62,262 nucleotides of DNA from CAVYPR01 sp052145775 (GTDB lineage: Bacteria; Actinomycetota; Acidimicrobiia; Acidimicrobiales; RAAP-2), in assembly GCA_052145775.1 (NCBI GenBank), contig JBKQNY010000129.1:1-62262 (forward strand), read 5' to 3'. A model generated the notes under the pieces. It had not been told where the DNA came from. It was given only the letters and a program-made list of their open reading frames with translations, and did not search any database. The position numbers and the translations under genes are program-made. This document shows positions 32,693 to 41,760 of the stretch, one piece after another (the first letter of the stretch is position 1; each line of letters starts with the position of its first letter).

Positions 32693-35089
32693 GTGGCCGC
32701 AGACCGAGACATCGCCGAAGAACAGCGGATCCTCGACGACGCGTACCGCGGCCTCGAGGCCATGCGCCGCGAGGCGAACCGGATGCTCGAGTCGGTCCTG
32801 GACCTCGGGCGGGGCGGTACCTTCCAGTCCCGCACCGAGCGCGACATCGTGGTCCGGACCAGCCTGGCCCGCCTGGCCCAGCTCGACATCGGCGACCAAG
32901 CGCTGTGCTTCGGCCGGATCGACCGGCGGACCGAGGGTGACGGTGGGCTCGAGTCGTTCCACATCGGCCGGCTGGCCGTGTCGGGCGAGCACCACGAGCC
33001 GCTGGTGGTCGACTGGCGCGCCCCGGTCGCCGAGCCCTTCTACCGGGCCACCGGCCTCGACCCCCAGGGCCTGGCCCGGCGCCGGCACCTGGCCGTCCGG
33101 GGCCGCACGGTGGTCGGCGTCGAGGACGAGTACTTCGCCCAGCCCGGCGGCGGCGCCGGCGGACCGGGCCGCCCCGACGCCGGCGCGCCCGAGGCGCTCT
33201 TCGACGGGGGCCTCGCCCTGGGCGGCCCCGGGGCCCTGTTGGCCGCCCTCGGCCAGGCGAGGACCGGCCACATGGCCGACATCGTGGGCACCATCCAGCG
33301 CGAGCAGGACGAGATCATCCGGTCCCCCCTGGCCGGCGTCCTCCTGGTCCAGGGCGGGCCGGGCACCGGCAAGACGGCCGTGGCCCTGCACCGCGCCGCC
33401 TACCTCCTCTACACCCACCGCTTCCCCCTCGAGCGCCAAGGTGTGCTGGTGGTGGGTCCGAACCCGCTCTTCCTCCGCTACATCGAGCAGGTGCTGCCGT
33501 CCCTGGGCGAGACCGGGGTGACGCTCTCGACCGTGTCGGGGCTCGTCCCCGAGGTGCGGGTGCGGGCCAGCGACCCGCCCGAGGTGGCGCGGTTGAAAGG
33601 TGAGGCGCGCATGGCCCGGGTGATCGTCCAGGCCGTCCGCACCCGCCAACGTGCCCTGCGCCGCGACGTGGCCGTGCCCTTCGGGGCGACGACGCTGAGG
33701 CTCTCGGCCGGGGCGTCGGCCGAGATCGTCTCCCAGGCCCGCCGTCGGGCGGGGACCCACAACGCCCGCCGCCGCTTCGTCGAACAGCAGGTCGTGCGGC
33801 GGCTGGCCGACCAGTACGAGCGGGTGAGGAGGGCAGGGGGACCGGGGAGCCCGGCGGACGGACCGCCGGCGTCGTCCGAGCGGGACCTGCAGCTCGACCT
33901 TTTCGTGGGGCCCGACGCGGAGGCGGCCGCCGCCGACGTCGGGGCCCTCGACCTCGACGAGTTCGGCCGACAGGTCCGCCAGACCCCGGAGCTCTCCGAG
34001 GCGCTCGACCGGATGTGGCCGCGGCTGGCCCCCCACGAGCTCCTGCACGACCTGCTGGGCGCCCCCCCGCTCCTGGCGGCGGCCGGCAAGGGGATCCTGA
34101 CCGCGGCCGAGCAGGCCATGCTGCAGCGGCCCCGCAGCGCCTCTCTCGACGAGGTGGGGTGGACGGCCGCCGACGCCGCCCTGGTCGACGAGGCCCGCAC
34201 CATCCTCGGGCCGCGCCGCACCCGCGGGGTGCGATCGCGGGCCGCGGCCAGGGAGCGGGCCGAGCGGGCCCGCCAGGAGGTCGGGTACTGGCCTGCGGGG
34301 CTCGACCCCAATCCGACCCCGGTCGGCGTCGGCGCCGAGGAGGACGGGGTGCGCGCCTTCGGGCACATCGTCGTCGACGAGGTGCAGGACCTCTCACCGC
34401 TCCAGCTGCGCATGCTGGCCCGCCGGTCGCTGTCGGGCTCGATGACCGCCGTGGGCGACATCGCCCAGTCCACCGGGCCGTGGGCCCCCCAGAGCTGGGA
34501 CGACGTGGCCGCCCACCTCACGCCCAACCGCGCACCGAAGCTGGTCGAGCTGACCGTGAGCTACCGGACCCCGGCCGAGGTGGTCGAGGTGGCGGCCCGG
34601 GTGCTGGCTGTGGCCGCCCCCGACCTGGCCCCGCCCCGACCGGTGCGCCGCTCGGGCGAGCAGCCGGTGCTCTCGACCGTGGCCCCGGCGGAGCTGGCCT
34701 TCGAAGTGGCCCGGGCGGCGCGGTCCGAAGCGGATGCGGTGGCCCCCGGGCGGGCCGCCGTCTTGGTCCCCGCCCACCTCATGGGCGAGGTCGGTCGGGC
34801 CCTGGCCGAGCACGGGCTGGAGGCGGTCGATCCCCGGGATCCGGCGGGGGAGGGGCTGGCCGCCGCGCTGGTGCTGCTCCCCGCCTCGGAGTGCAACGGC
34901 CTCGAGTTCGACTCGGTGGTGGTGGTCGAGCCGGCGCTCATCGCCGCCGGCGAGACCGTCGGGCGCGAGGGCCCGCCCCTGGCCACCACCCGGGGGCTGC
35001 GGACCCTCTACGTGGCCCTCACTCGGCCCACCCGTCGCCTGGCGGTGGTGTCGTCGGGACCGCTGCCGGCCGGTCTGGCGCTGGCCTGA
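32693..35089 (+). CDS. helD: HelD-like UvrD/Rep-family motor protein
   Basis: 798 residues. An N-terminal coiled region (EEQRILDDAYRGLEAMRREANRML) precedes a UvrD-type helicase core. Walker A is VQGGPGTGKTAVALHRAAY, Walker B-like is IVVDEVQDLSPLQL, and the later motifs TVSYRTPAEVVEVA and GLRTLYVALTRPTRRLAVV are present. HelD proteins bind RNA polymerase and use ATP to free it from DNA. The Gly/Ala-rich insert around residues 140-165 and a low-complexity region near 390-410 are unlike the core. GTG 32693 follows GGAGGAAGGG. It is divergent from the heme operon. Confidence 0.87.
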   Translation: MAADRDIAEEQRILDDAYRGLEAMRREANRMLESVLDLGRGGTFQSRTERDIVVRTSLARLAQLDIGDQALCFGRIDRRTEGDGGLESFHIGRLAVSGEHHEPLVVDWRAPVAEPFYRATGLDPQGLARRRHLAVRGRTVVGVEDEYFAQPGGGAGGPGRPDAGAPEALFDGGLALGGPGALLAALGQARTGHMADIVGTIQREQDEIIRSPLAGVLLVQGGPGTGKTAVALHRAAYLLYTHRFPLERQGVLVVGPNPLFLRYIEQVLPSLGETGVTLSTVSGLVPEVRVRASDPPEVARLKGEARMARVIVQAVRTRQRALRRDVAVPFGATTLRLSAGASAEIVSQARRRAGTHNARRRFVEQQVVRRLADQYERVRRAGGPGSPADGPPASSERDLQLDLFVGPDAEAAAADVGALDLDEFGRQVRQTPELSEALDRMWPRLAPHELLHDLLGAPPLLAAAGKGILTAAEQAMLQRPRSASLDEVGWTAADAALVDEARTILGPRRTRGVRSRAAARERAERARQEVGYWPAGLDPNPTPVGVGAEEDGVRAFGHIVVDEVQDLSPLQLRMLARRSLSGSMTAVGDIAQSTGPWAPQSWDDVAAHLTPNRAPKLVELTVSYRTPAEVVEVAARVLAVAAPDLAPPRPVRRSGEQPVLSTVAPAELAFEVARAARSEADAVAPGRAAVLVPAHLMGEVGRALAEHGLEAVDPRDPAGEGLAAALVLLPASECNGLEFDSVVVVEPALIAAGETVGREGPPLATTRGLRTLYVALTRPTRRLAVVSSGPLPAGLALA

Positions 35090-35233
35090 GCGGCCGCCGC
35101 CGACGACCCCCCGGGGTCGGCCGCGGCCCGTGGCGCGGGGCCCGCGCGAACCGAGGTGATCGGAGCGTCAGGGGGTCGGGGCCCCAACCAGGATGTTGGC
35201 GTGGCGGTGGCCCCGTCGACTAGGAAATACGCC

Positions 35234-35830
35234 GTGAGCCAGGCCATCTCGGTGGACCCGCCGGCCAAGCCGCCCCGCGTCGTCCACGACCGCCCACCGA
35301 TGCTGGCCATCGGGGTCATGATCTGGCTGGGTTCGGAGCTCATGTTCTTCAGCGGCCTCTTCGCCGCCTTTTTCAGCATCCGGGCCAACGACCACCCGTG
35401 GCCCCCGGTCGGCACCCACCTCGACGTCCTGCGGGCCGGCATCTTCACCGCCATCCTGGTGTCGTCGAGTTTCACCATGCAGAAGGCGGTCTTCGCCGAG
35501 GAGCGCTACAACCGCCGGGCGGCCCGGATCTGGATCGTGTGCACGCTCATCCTGGGCGTCCTCTTCCTCTACAACCAGGGCTACGAGTGGGTGACCCAGG
35601 CCACCCGCCCGGGCACCAACGCCTACGGCTCGCTGTTCTTCATCATGACCGGCCTCCACGGCCTCCATGTGGCCCTCGGCCTGGTGGCGATGATCTTCCT
35701 GCTGGGCCGGATGAAGGGACCGGCCGGCGACCCCGGAGAGCTCTCCGTCTTTCAGGGAGTGAGCTACTACTGGCACTTCGTCGACATCGTCTGGGTGGGC
35801 CTGTACAGCTGCCTCTTCCTGCTCAAGTAG
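35234..35830 (+). CDS. ctaE: cytochrome c oxidase subunit III
   Basis: 198 residues, about five transmembrane helices, typical for an actinobacterial CtaE. Motifs include MIWLGSELMFFSGLFAAFFSIR, FFIMTGLHGLHVALGL and SYYWHFVDIVWVGLYSCLF. It is the aa3 oxidase subunit, but lies at the head of the bcc-complex operon (ctaE-qcrC-qcrA-qcrB), the arrangement expected of a bcc-aa3 supercomplex. GTG 35234 was taken as start; longer frames upstream are GC-rich without ribosome site. Confidence 0.93.
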   Translation: MSQAISVDPPAKPPRVVHDRPPMLAIGVMIWLGSELMFFSGLFAAFFSIRANDHPWPPVGTHLDVLRAGIFTAILVSSSFTMQKAVFAEERYNRRAARIWIVCTLILGVLFLYNQGYEWVTQATRPGTNAYGSLFFIMTGLHGLHVALGLVAMIFLLGRMKGPAGDPGELSVFQGVSYYWHFVDIVWVGLYSCLFLLK

Positions 35831-35840
35831 TGACTGGACC

Positions 35841-36923
35841 GTGCTCCGCCGACTCCTGAAGAACCGCTACCTGCTCCCCACGGCCATCCTGGTCACGGTG
35901 GGCTTCGGCGGGTTCGTCGGCCTGACGACCGCGGGCGCCCAGACAGGGACACACACCTCCACACCGGTTCCGACCCTCTACACAGTGGGCGCCACCACGA
36001 CCACCCCCCAGGCGGCCCCGGTGGCCTCGGCGTCGACGGGCCAGCCCCCCTCCACCACAGCGGGGGCCAGCCACGGCGGCTCGTTGGTGAGCCCGGTGGG
36101 CGCCACACGGACCTCGCCGCGCTCCACCGCCTCGGCCTGCAAGAAGGAGCTCGAGCGGATCAGCTACACAAGCCCGCCCAACTCGGGCTCCCCCAAGACC
36201 TCGAGCCACCACATCTGCGTGAACGGCCGCATCGTCGCCTACGGCAACTCCTCGATCGTCTACGCCTCCCCCCCCAAGTCCTTCGAGCAGGCCGGAGAGG
36301 AGCTGTTCGAGCAGGTCTGCTCCAGCTGCCACATGGGCGACGCCCAGGGCGGTCCGGCGGCCCCGTCGCTGATCGGGGTGGGGTCGGGGACGGTCGACTT
36401 CTGGGTCACCACCGGCCGCATGCCGGCCGCCACGCCCCTGAGCGTCCAGGCCCAGACCAAGCCGCCGAAGTTGAGCAGGCGCCAGGCCGCCGAGATCGCG
36501 GCGTGGATCACATCGCTCTCGCCCGCCCCGCCGTTCATCCCGGCCGTGAACACCAGGACGGCCAACCTGGCCACGGGGGCCAGCCTGTTCGCCCTCAACT
36601 GCGCCGCCTGCCACACCATCACCGGGGCCGGCGACGAGCTCGCCTACGGCACGAACGCACCCTCGCTGCACTACGCCACGACCACCCAGATCGCCGAGGC
36701 CATCCGCAGCGGCCCGGGCAACATGCCCCGGTTCACTGGCAACCTCTCCGACAGCCAGGTAGCCGACATCGTGGCCTACGTGTCCGAGAAGCTCCAGCAC
36801 CCGACCAACAGCGGCGGATTCGGACTGGGCGGGATCGGCCCGGTGACCGAGGGCTTCGTCGCCCTGCTGTTCGGGGTGGGCGGGCTCATGCTGATCTGCT
36901 TCTGGATCGGGGACCGCTCATGA
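35841..36923 (+). CDS. qcrC: diheme cytochrome c subunit of the bcc complex
   Basis: 360 residues. An N-terminal membrane anchor (about 10-30) is followed by a long Thr/Ser/Pro linker, then two class I heme c domains. The heme motifs are CSSCH (160-164) and CAACH (254-258), with methionine ligands in GRMP and GNMPRF. A C-terminal helix (about 334-354) anchors it again. Diheme QcrC passes electrons directly to the oxidase CuA. The linker (about 35-150) is long and contains two more cysteines (C100, C126) outside heme motifs. GTG 35841 is ten bases after ctaE. Confidence 0.93.
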   Translation: MLRRLLKNRYLLPTAILVTVGFGGFVGLTTAGAQTGTHTSTPVPTLYTVGATTTTPQAAPVASASTGQPPSTTAGASHGGSLVSPVGATRTSPRSTASACKKELERISYTSPPNSGSPKTSSHHICVNGRIVAYGNSSIVYASPPKSFEQAGEELFEQVCSSCHMGDAQGGPAAPSLIGVGSGTVDFWVTTGRMPAATPLSVQAQTKPPKLSRRQAAEIAAWITSLSPAPPFIPAVNTRTANLATGASLFALNCAACHTITGAGDELAYGTNAPSLHYATTTQIAEAIRSGPGNMPRFTGNLSDSQVADIVAYVSEKLQHPTNSGGFGLGGIGPVTEGFVALLFGVGGLMLICFWIGDRS

Positions 36924-36954
36924 GCCGGGCGGGGATGCCACAGGGAGGACGGCG

Positions 36955-37968
36955 GTGAGCGAGCACGACCCGGGCGTGGCCGTCGACGGCGGAGCGGCCG
37001 AGGGTGACGGGACCGACGGCACCCGCACGCCGGTGGCCATGCCGGTGGCTCGCTTCGACGACCCGCACCTCCAGCCGGCCGCCCGCCACCCGGGGCGCGC
37101 CCAGGGGCTGATCGCGCTCATCCTGGTGGTGGGGATCGGCGGGGTCGCCGCCTTCGGCGCCGCCTACGTGGTCAACGCCTCGTCGTGGGTGCTCGGGGTG
37201 ACCATGGCGGTGGGCCTCCTCGGGCTGGGCTTCGGCCTCACCGCCTGGGGGAAGTACCTGATGCCCCAGGGGCCCTTCGTCGAAGAGCGCCACACGCTGG
37301 CCTCCAGCCCCGACGAGCGCAAGGCCATGGCCGCCGCCCTCACCGAGCGGACCCAGGTGGTGGTGAAGCGCCGGGGCGTCCTCGGGGGCCTGCTGGCCGC
37401 GGGGCTGGGCATCTTCGGGATCGTGGTCATGTTCCCGCTCCTGCGCTCGCTGGGACCGGCGCCCGCCAACCTCCTGGAGGAGACCGACTGGCGCAAGGGC
37501 ACCAGGCTGGTCGACATCAACGGCCGCCCGGTCCACCGGGACCAGATGCAGCCGGGCGGCATCCTCACCGTCTACCCCTTCGGCCTGCAGAACACCGACA
37601 ACGGGCAGGCCATCGACCAGACGGTGCTCATCCGGGTGCAGACGACCAACCTGGTCACCATGCCGGGCCGGGAGACCTGGGGGCCCGAGGGCTACGTCGC
37701 CTACTCCAAGATGTGCACCCACCTGGGCTGCCCGGTCGGCCTGTACGAGCAGGAGCTCGAGCTGCTGGTGTGCCCCTGCCACCAGTCGATGTTCAACGTG
37801 CGCGACGGCGCCGTGCCCCAGTTCGGACCGGCCCCGCGCCCGCTGCCCCAGCTCCCTCTCTACATCGACACACTCGGCTACCTGCGTTCCCAGTCCGGCT
37901 ACAACCAGGCGGTCGGGCCGGGCTACTGGGCCCGCACAAGCACACCTCGACAGAACGGTGCGGCATGA
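36955..37968 (+). CDS. qcrA: Rieske iron-sulfur subunit of the bcc complex
   Basis: 337 residues. Three N-terminal hydrophobic segments (about 55-80, 83-103 and 142-162), as in actinobacterial QcrA, lead to a Rieske domain with ligands in CTHLGCPVG (about 254-262) and CPCHQSMF (about 273-280). It takes electrons from menaquinol to the QcrC hemes. GTG 36955 follows AGGGAGG. The last four bases (ATGA) overlap qcrB. Confidence 0.95.
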   Translation: MSEHDPGVAVDGGAAEGDGTDGTRTPVAMPVARFDDPHLQPAARHPGRAQGLIALILVVGIGGVAAFGAAYVVNASSWVLGVTMAVGLLGLGFGLTAWGKYLMPQGPFVEERHTLASSPDERKAMAAALTERTQVVVKRRGVLGGLLAAGLGIFGIVVMFPLLRSLGPAPANLLEETDWRKGTRLVDINGRPVHRDQMQPGGILTVYPFGLQNTDNGQAIDQTVLIRVQTTNLVTMPGRETWGPEGYVAYSKMCTHLGCPVGLYEQELELLVCPCHQSMFNVRDGAVPQFGPAPRPLPQLPLYIDTLGYLRSQSGYNQAVGPGYWARTSTPRQNGAA

Positions 37969-39545
37969 GCACGACCGACGCTGAGCGGCCGAAGACCCTG
38001 CGCGAGGCCAAGCGGGCCAACCCCTACGGCCGGGTTCAGCAGGCGATCGACGAGATCGACGAGCGGTTCGGCGTCGCCAAGGGCGGCCGGACCTTCCTCG
38101 ACAAGATCTTCCCGGACCACTGGTCCTTCATGCTGGGCGAGATCGCCCTCTACTCCTTCGTGGTGCTCCTGGCCACCGGGGTCTTCCTGAGCCTGTACTA
38201 CGTCCCCTCCCAGGCCACCGTCGTCTACCACGGCACCTACACGCCGCTCGACGGGGTGCGGATGTCGGAGGCCTACCTGAGCTCGGTCAACCTGTCCTTC
38301 GCCGTGCGCGCCGGGCTGCTCATGCGCCAGATGCACCACTGGGCGGCCGACGTCTTCATCGGGTCGATCGTGATCCACATGGCCCGCATCTTCTTCACCG
38401 GCGCCTTCCGCAAGCCCCGCGAGACGAACTGGATCATCGGGGTGACCCTGCTGATCCTGGCCATCCTGAACGGCTTCATCGGCTACTCGCTCCCCGACGA
38501 CCTGGTCTCGGGGACCGGCCTTCGCATCGGCTACTCGATCCTGCTTTCCATCCCCTTCGTCGGGAACTACCTGGCCGTGTGGCTCTGGGGGGGCAGCTTC
38601 CCCGGCCACATCATCATCGAGCGCCTCTACATCATCCACGTCCTCGTCATCCCGCTCGTCATCCTGGGGTTGCTCGGTGCCCACCTCGGGTTCCTGGTGC
38701 GCCAGAAGCACACCCAGTTCCCCGGGAAGGGCAAGACCGAGCACAACGTGGTCGGGTCGCCCATGTTCCCGACCTTCATGGCCAAGACCACCGGGTTCCT
38801 GCTCATGGTGACCGGGGCCCTGGCCGCGCTGGGGGGGCTGGCCCAGGTCAACCCCATCTGGCAGTTCGGCCCCTACCAGGACGCCTCGAAGATCTCCTAC
38901 GCCGTCCAACCGGACTGGTACATGGGATGGCTGGACGGCGCGCTGCGCATCATGCCCGCCTGGGAGTGGACGGGATGGGGCCACACCATCCCCTGGGAGG
39001 TGTTCCTGCCAGCCGTCATCTTCCCGGGCATCGTCTTCAACATCTGCCTCGTCTGGCCCCTCATCGAGCGCGTGTACACCAAGGACAACGTCATGCACAA
39101 CCTGCTCGACCGTCCCCGCGACCGGCCCAAGCGCACGGCGGTGGGGGCGGCCATGGTGGCGCTGCTGTTCACCGTGTTCGGCGCCAGCTCCACCGACGTG
39201 CTGGCCAACTTCTTCCACGTCTCGCTCAACCAGGTGCTGTGGTTCTTCCGCATCGCCGTCTTCGTCGTGCCGGTCGTGGCGGCCTTCGTGACCTGGCGGG
39301 TCTGCCTGGAGATGCAGGGCGTGGCGGGCATCGGCAAGCGCAAGCGGGCCATGGTGGTGACCCGCACCCCCGAGGGCGAGTACGTGGCCGTGCCCTCGGC
39401 CCCGCGGCCCGGCGACGAGCACTCCGAGCTGGCGGCCAGGCCGGTCCCGGTCCTCATCGAGACCGAGCCCGAGCCGGTGGGCGCAGGCGCAGGCGCAGGC
39501 TCCGCAGCCGACGCGGGGACCGGCGTCCGACACGTCGACCGCTGA
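37965..39545 (+). CDS. qcrB: cytochrome b subunit of the bcc complex
   Basis: 526 residues with eight or more helices. Heme ligand motifs are MHHWAADVFIGSIVIHMAR and the later YIIHVLVIPLVILGLLGAHLG, with GYSLPDDLVSGTGL and PDWYMGWLDGALR also typical. Cytochrome b oxidises menaquinol at the Qp site and bifurcates electrons. A cytoplasmic C-terminal tail (about 100 residues, with an Ala/Gly repeat GAGAGAGS) follows the last helix. ATG 37965 overlaps qcrA. Confidence 0.95.
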   Translation: MSTTDAERPKTLREAKRANPYGRVQQAIDEIDERFGVAKGGRTFLDKIFPDHWSFMLGEIALYSFVVLLATGVFLSLYYVPSQATVVYHGTYTPLDGVRMSEAYLSSVNLSFAVRAGLLMRQMHHWAADVFIGSIVIHMARIFFTGAFRKPRETNWIIGVTLLILAILNGFIGYSLPDDLVSGTGLRIGYSILLSIPFVGNYLAVWLWGGSFPGHIIIERLYIIHVLVIPLVILGLLGAHLGFLVRQKHTQFPGKGKTEHNVVGSPMFPTFMAKTTGFLLMVTGALAALGGLAQVNPIWQFGPYQDASKISYAVQPDWYMGWLDGALRIMPAWEWTGWGHTIPWEVFLPAVIFPGIVFNICLVWPLIERVYTKDNVMHNLLDRPRDRPKRTAVGAAMVALLFTVFGASSTDVLANFFHVSLNQVLWFFRIAVFVVPVVAAFVTWRVCLEMQGVAGIGKRKRAMVVTRTPEGEYVAVPSAPRPGDEHSELAARPVPVLIETEPEPVGAGAGAGSAADAGTGVRHVDR

Positions 39546-39550
39546 CCCCC

Positions 39551-39568
39551 GCGCCGGCGACCCGGCGC
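39551..39568 (+). terminator. hairpin after qcrB
   Basis: 7-bp stem GCGCCGG/CCGGCGC with loop CGAC, five bases after the qcrB stop. There is no T-tract; it is a weak terminator candidate between convergent genes. Confidence 0.35.
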
Positions 39569-39640
39569 GCCGGCGAGCGGGGTGGCACGATCCCCTTGGG
39601 TTGACGCCCCCGTCACCCGAACCGAGCGCACCAGCGGTGG

Positions 39641-39907
39641 CTACCTGCCGTTGCGCTCGCGGTGCGCGCACCCCGGCCAGCAGCAGGGCCGGCGCTGGCC
39701 CTCCTCCAGTTCCTCCTGGGTCCGGCGGATGCGGCGCTCCCTGGTCATCTCCCGCTTGGCGTCCTCGACCCAGCAGATGAACTCGTTGCGGGCCAGCGGC
39801 GTGATGTCGTTCCAGGCGTCGAGGGCCGTGGGGTTCGCCAGGAGCGCCTCTTGCAGGTCTCCTGGAAGCTCGTGCACCACCCCGCCGGGCACCTGCGGAC
39901 CGGCCAC
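39641..39907 (-). CDS. YdeI/OmpD-associated family protein
   Basis: 88 residues. The pattern VHELPGDLQEALLANPTALDAWNDITPLARNEFICWVEDAK, followed by R-x3-R-I-R-x-T-Q-E-E-L-E-EG, matches the YdeI/OmpD-associated domain; the C-terminal CCWPGC is a common ending in this group. Members have been linked to bacteriocin protection by annotation, but the mechanism is unclear. It is convergent with qcrB and lies near two other small minus-strand genes. Confidence 0.8.
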   Translation of the reverse strand: MAGPQVPGGVVHELPGDLQEALLANPTALDAWNDITPLARNEFICWVEDAKREMTRERRIRRTQEELEEGQRRPCCWPGCAHRERNGR

Positions 39908-40009
39908 GGGGCCACGGTAGCGAGTCGTGCCATCGACCCGGCTACGTTCCGTGGGAGGCCTTGCGGCGCAGCAACCCGCCGCCTTGACCGTGGTGGCGTC
40001 GCGAGATGG

Positions 40010-40402
40010 TCAGTGTGCGCCCGAATCCTCGCGCCGGGCGCCGAGGGCGGCCCACATCATGAGGAACTGGAGCGGCAGGCGTCCCCAGGCCAGGACCCGG
40101 CTGTCGGCCAGCACGGGGTTGCGCCCCGTGCCTGCATCGAGCGCCATCTGAACGTTGGCCGGGAAGACCCCGACCAGGACGGCCACACTGGCCGGCCGGG
40201 CCCAGGAGGCCCTGCGCACCAGCCCCACCGCGCAGGTCAACTCCGCCAGACCACTCAGCGTGATCAGGGACCGATGGAGCTCGGCGGGGATCGCGCGAGG
40301 CATGATCGACTCGAAGAACCGGGGGCGCATGAAGTGGGCCACGCCGCTCAGGGCGAAGATCGCCCCCATGAGCTCTGGCCCACGCCGGCGGATCCCGCTC
40401 AC
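40010..40402 (-). CDS. DoxX-like small membrane protein
   Basis: 130 residues with four predicted helices: MGAIFALSGVAHFMRP, ITLSGLAELTCAVGLV, PASVAVLVGVFPANVQMAL and the last around LPLQFLMMWAALGA. RFFESIMPRAIPAELHR and the FPANVQMALD segment fit the DoxX/MauE-like family of putative quinone-related membrane proteins. GTG 40402 has CGGAGGT 9 bases upstream, better than ATG 40369. The open frame continues 64 codons further up but without a ribosome site. Confidence 0.7.
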   Translation of the reverse strand: MSGIRRRGPELMGAIFALSGVAHFMRPRFFESIMPRAIPAELHRSLITLSGLAELTCAVGLVRRASWARPASVAVLVGVFPANVQMALDAGTGRNPVLADSRVLAWGRLPLQFLMMWAALGARREDSGAH

Positions 40403-40688
40403 CCGATCGGCACCTCCGTGGGCGCCGCGGCGCACCTCGATGGCCCCGGTGCCGGCGATGAGCATGCGTACACGATGGAAGGGCTGCGGTAGGCGAGGTT
40501 GCGTAACCGCCCCAACTCCCACACGCCTGATCGAGACTCGGTGGCCGTTGCTGCGGCCCGTGTCGTTGCTCGGGCCGCCTTCTCCGGCCACCACCCGTCA
40601 TCACCAGGGGCTGGCCGCTGCCCTCCGGTGAGGGTCGCTCTGGCCGTGGACCGGCGCCCGTCGCCCATCGTGATCCCGGCGACGGTGC

Positions 40689-41003
40689 TCAGCTGTTGAT
40701 GTGCTCCATGCCCTTCAAGATGGCCGGCATGGCCGCGTCCAGGTCAAGCACGATCTTTGACTCGATCTCGATGAACTCGTTCAGTGCGAGTGAGATCTCG
40801 AGATGGTAGGCAGCCGCGGCGTCGGGATCGCTCACTTTGTCCAAGGAGACGCCGCTCGATCCGTCGGCGGCTATGTACCAGCCGATCCGTTCAATGCTCG
40901 GGTTCTCGGCCGTCCTCGCTTCGATCTTCGCCCAGACCTCCATCATCCGGTTCGCCTGTGCAGCAGTGAGGGGACGGGACTTCCAGGTACTTGCGATCAG
41001 CAT
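40689..41003 (-). CDS. hypothetical protein, possibly DUF3303-like
   Basis: 104 residues. ATG 41003 has AAGGAGGT 6 bases upstream, the strongest ribosome site in this part. The sequence MLIASTWKSRPLTAAQANRMMEVWAKIEA and the C-terminal EFIEIESKIVLDLDAAMPAILKGME suggest a small alpha/beta fold of the kind seen in DUF3303-type proteins. I would not assign a function. The codon use is a little less GC-extreme than in the neighbours. Confidence 0.7.
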   Translation of the reverse strand: MLIASTWKSRPLTAAQANRMMEVWAKIEARTAENPSIERIGWYIAADGSSGVSLDKVSDPDAAAAYHLEISLALNEFIEIESKIVLDLDAAMPAILKGMEHINS

Positions 41004-41402
41004 TTTCGTACCTCCTTCGGGGTGGGTTGTCGCTGCTGGGCACCGTAACAGCAACGATCGGCGCCTACGCAGGTCACATCGTGCCTCGGGCCCGTTCCCC
41101 GCAGTTGATGCCTCAGGCCCGCCAGCGGCGCCCGGTTGCCCGGTGGATCACTCCGGAGTGTGTGTGCGGTAGGCGAGATCCGTGGCGGCCACGGTCGCCG
41201 AGGGTTGGCCACCACTCGGTCGGTAGCACTCGGTGGCCGCGCTGGGGCGTGTGCGCGGGGACGCCCCGGCTCGCGAGGGCGGGTGCCCACCGGTCGGGGG
41301 CGAGGTGATGGGACCGTCGACGGTTCGCGCGCCCGGCACCGGGTCGGGGCGGCACCGGGCCGACGAGGCTCCCACCCGGTGAGCCGTGTGCATGTGGTCT
41401 AC

Positions 41403-41465
41403 CGCCCGTCGCCCGTCGCCCGTCGCCCGTCGCCCGTCGCCCGTCGCCCGTCGCCCGTCGCCCGT
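41403..41465. repeat. nine perfect tandem copies of a 7-bp unit
   Basis: The unit CGCCCGT is repeated nine times without error (63 bp). The unit is not a multiple of three, so a change in copy number would change the reading frame. The repeat lies about 300 bases before the ATG of the VWD/TIG protein and within the frame that remains open upstream of it; there the peptide reads as RRPSPVA units. Confidence 0.95.
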
Positions 41466-41632
41466 GTGGTGCCCGTCGGCCGGGCGGTCGACCTGCTCGG
41501 ACCGCAAACCCCCACCTCGGACCGCGGGGAGGGGCACCTGGCTCTCCGGGCTCACGGCCTTGCCGCCCTGCGCAGCGAGGTGCACCCTGGCCCCCGCTCA
41601 CACGGCGTTCGCAAATGCCCCGCACTTGTCGC

Positions 41633-41661
41633 TTGACATTCGGGGGGGACTACTTCACGAT
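41633..41661 (+). promoter_or_regulatory. possible sigma-70-type promoter of the VWD/TIG gene
   Basis: A perfect TTGACA (41633-41638), 17-base spacer and CACGAT (41656-41661, three of six matches). It lies about 100 bases before ATG 41761. Confidence 0.4.
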
Positions 41662-41760
41662 CGGAATTGGCGGCCGCAGCGATCGGTTGCAGCGATGGGG
41701 TGGCAATCGACGGGTGGTCGTGACGTCGTGACAGGAGCCCAAGCCGCACAGGGGGCCGAC

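Larger units (their letters stand above)
41004..41760. other. 757-bp gene-free region upstream of the VWD/TIG gene
   Basis: No convincing gene was found. Both strands have open frames, but they lie across low-complexity sequence. It holds nine 7-bp tandem repeats (41403-41465), a possible sigma-70 promoter (41633-41661) and short repeats of GCGATCGG type at about 41659-41690. It separates a small minus-strand gene from a large + strand secreted-protein gene. Confidence 0.7.

Noticed and set aside
40485..41177. A 13-base word (TGCGGTAGGCGAG) present twice, near 40485 and 41165
   Set aside because: Two copies without further symmetry or conserved flanks; too little to call an attachment site or repeat family.
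41386..41760. Extending the VWD/TIG protein to the first in-frame start at 41386
   Set aside because: The extra 125 residues are encoded by the heptamer repeats and low-complexity sequence, and would place the signal peptide internally; ATG 41761 is the more natural start. The extension is still noted because of the repeats.
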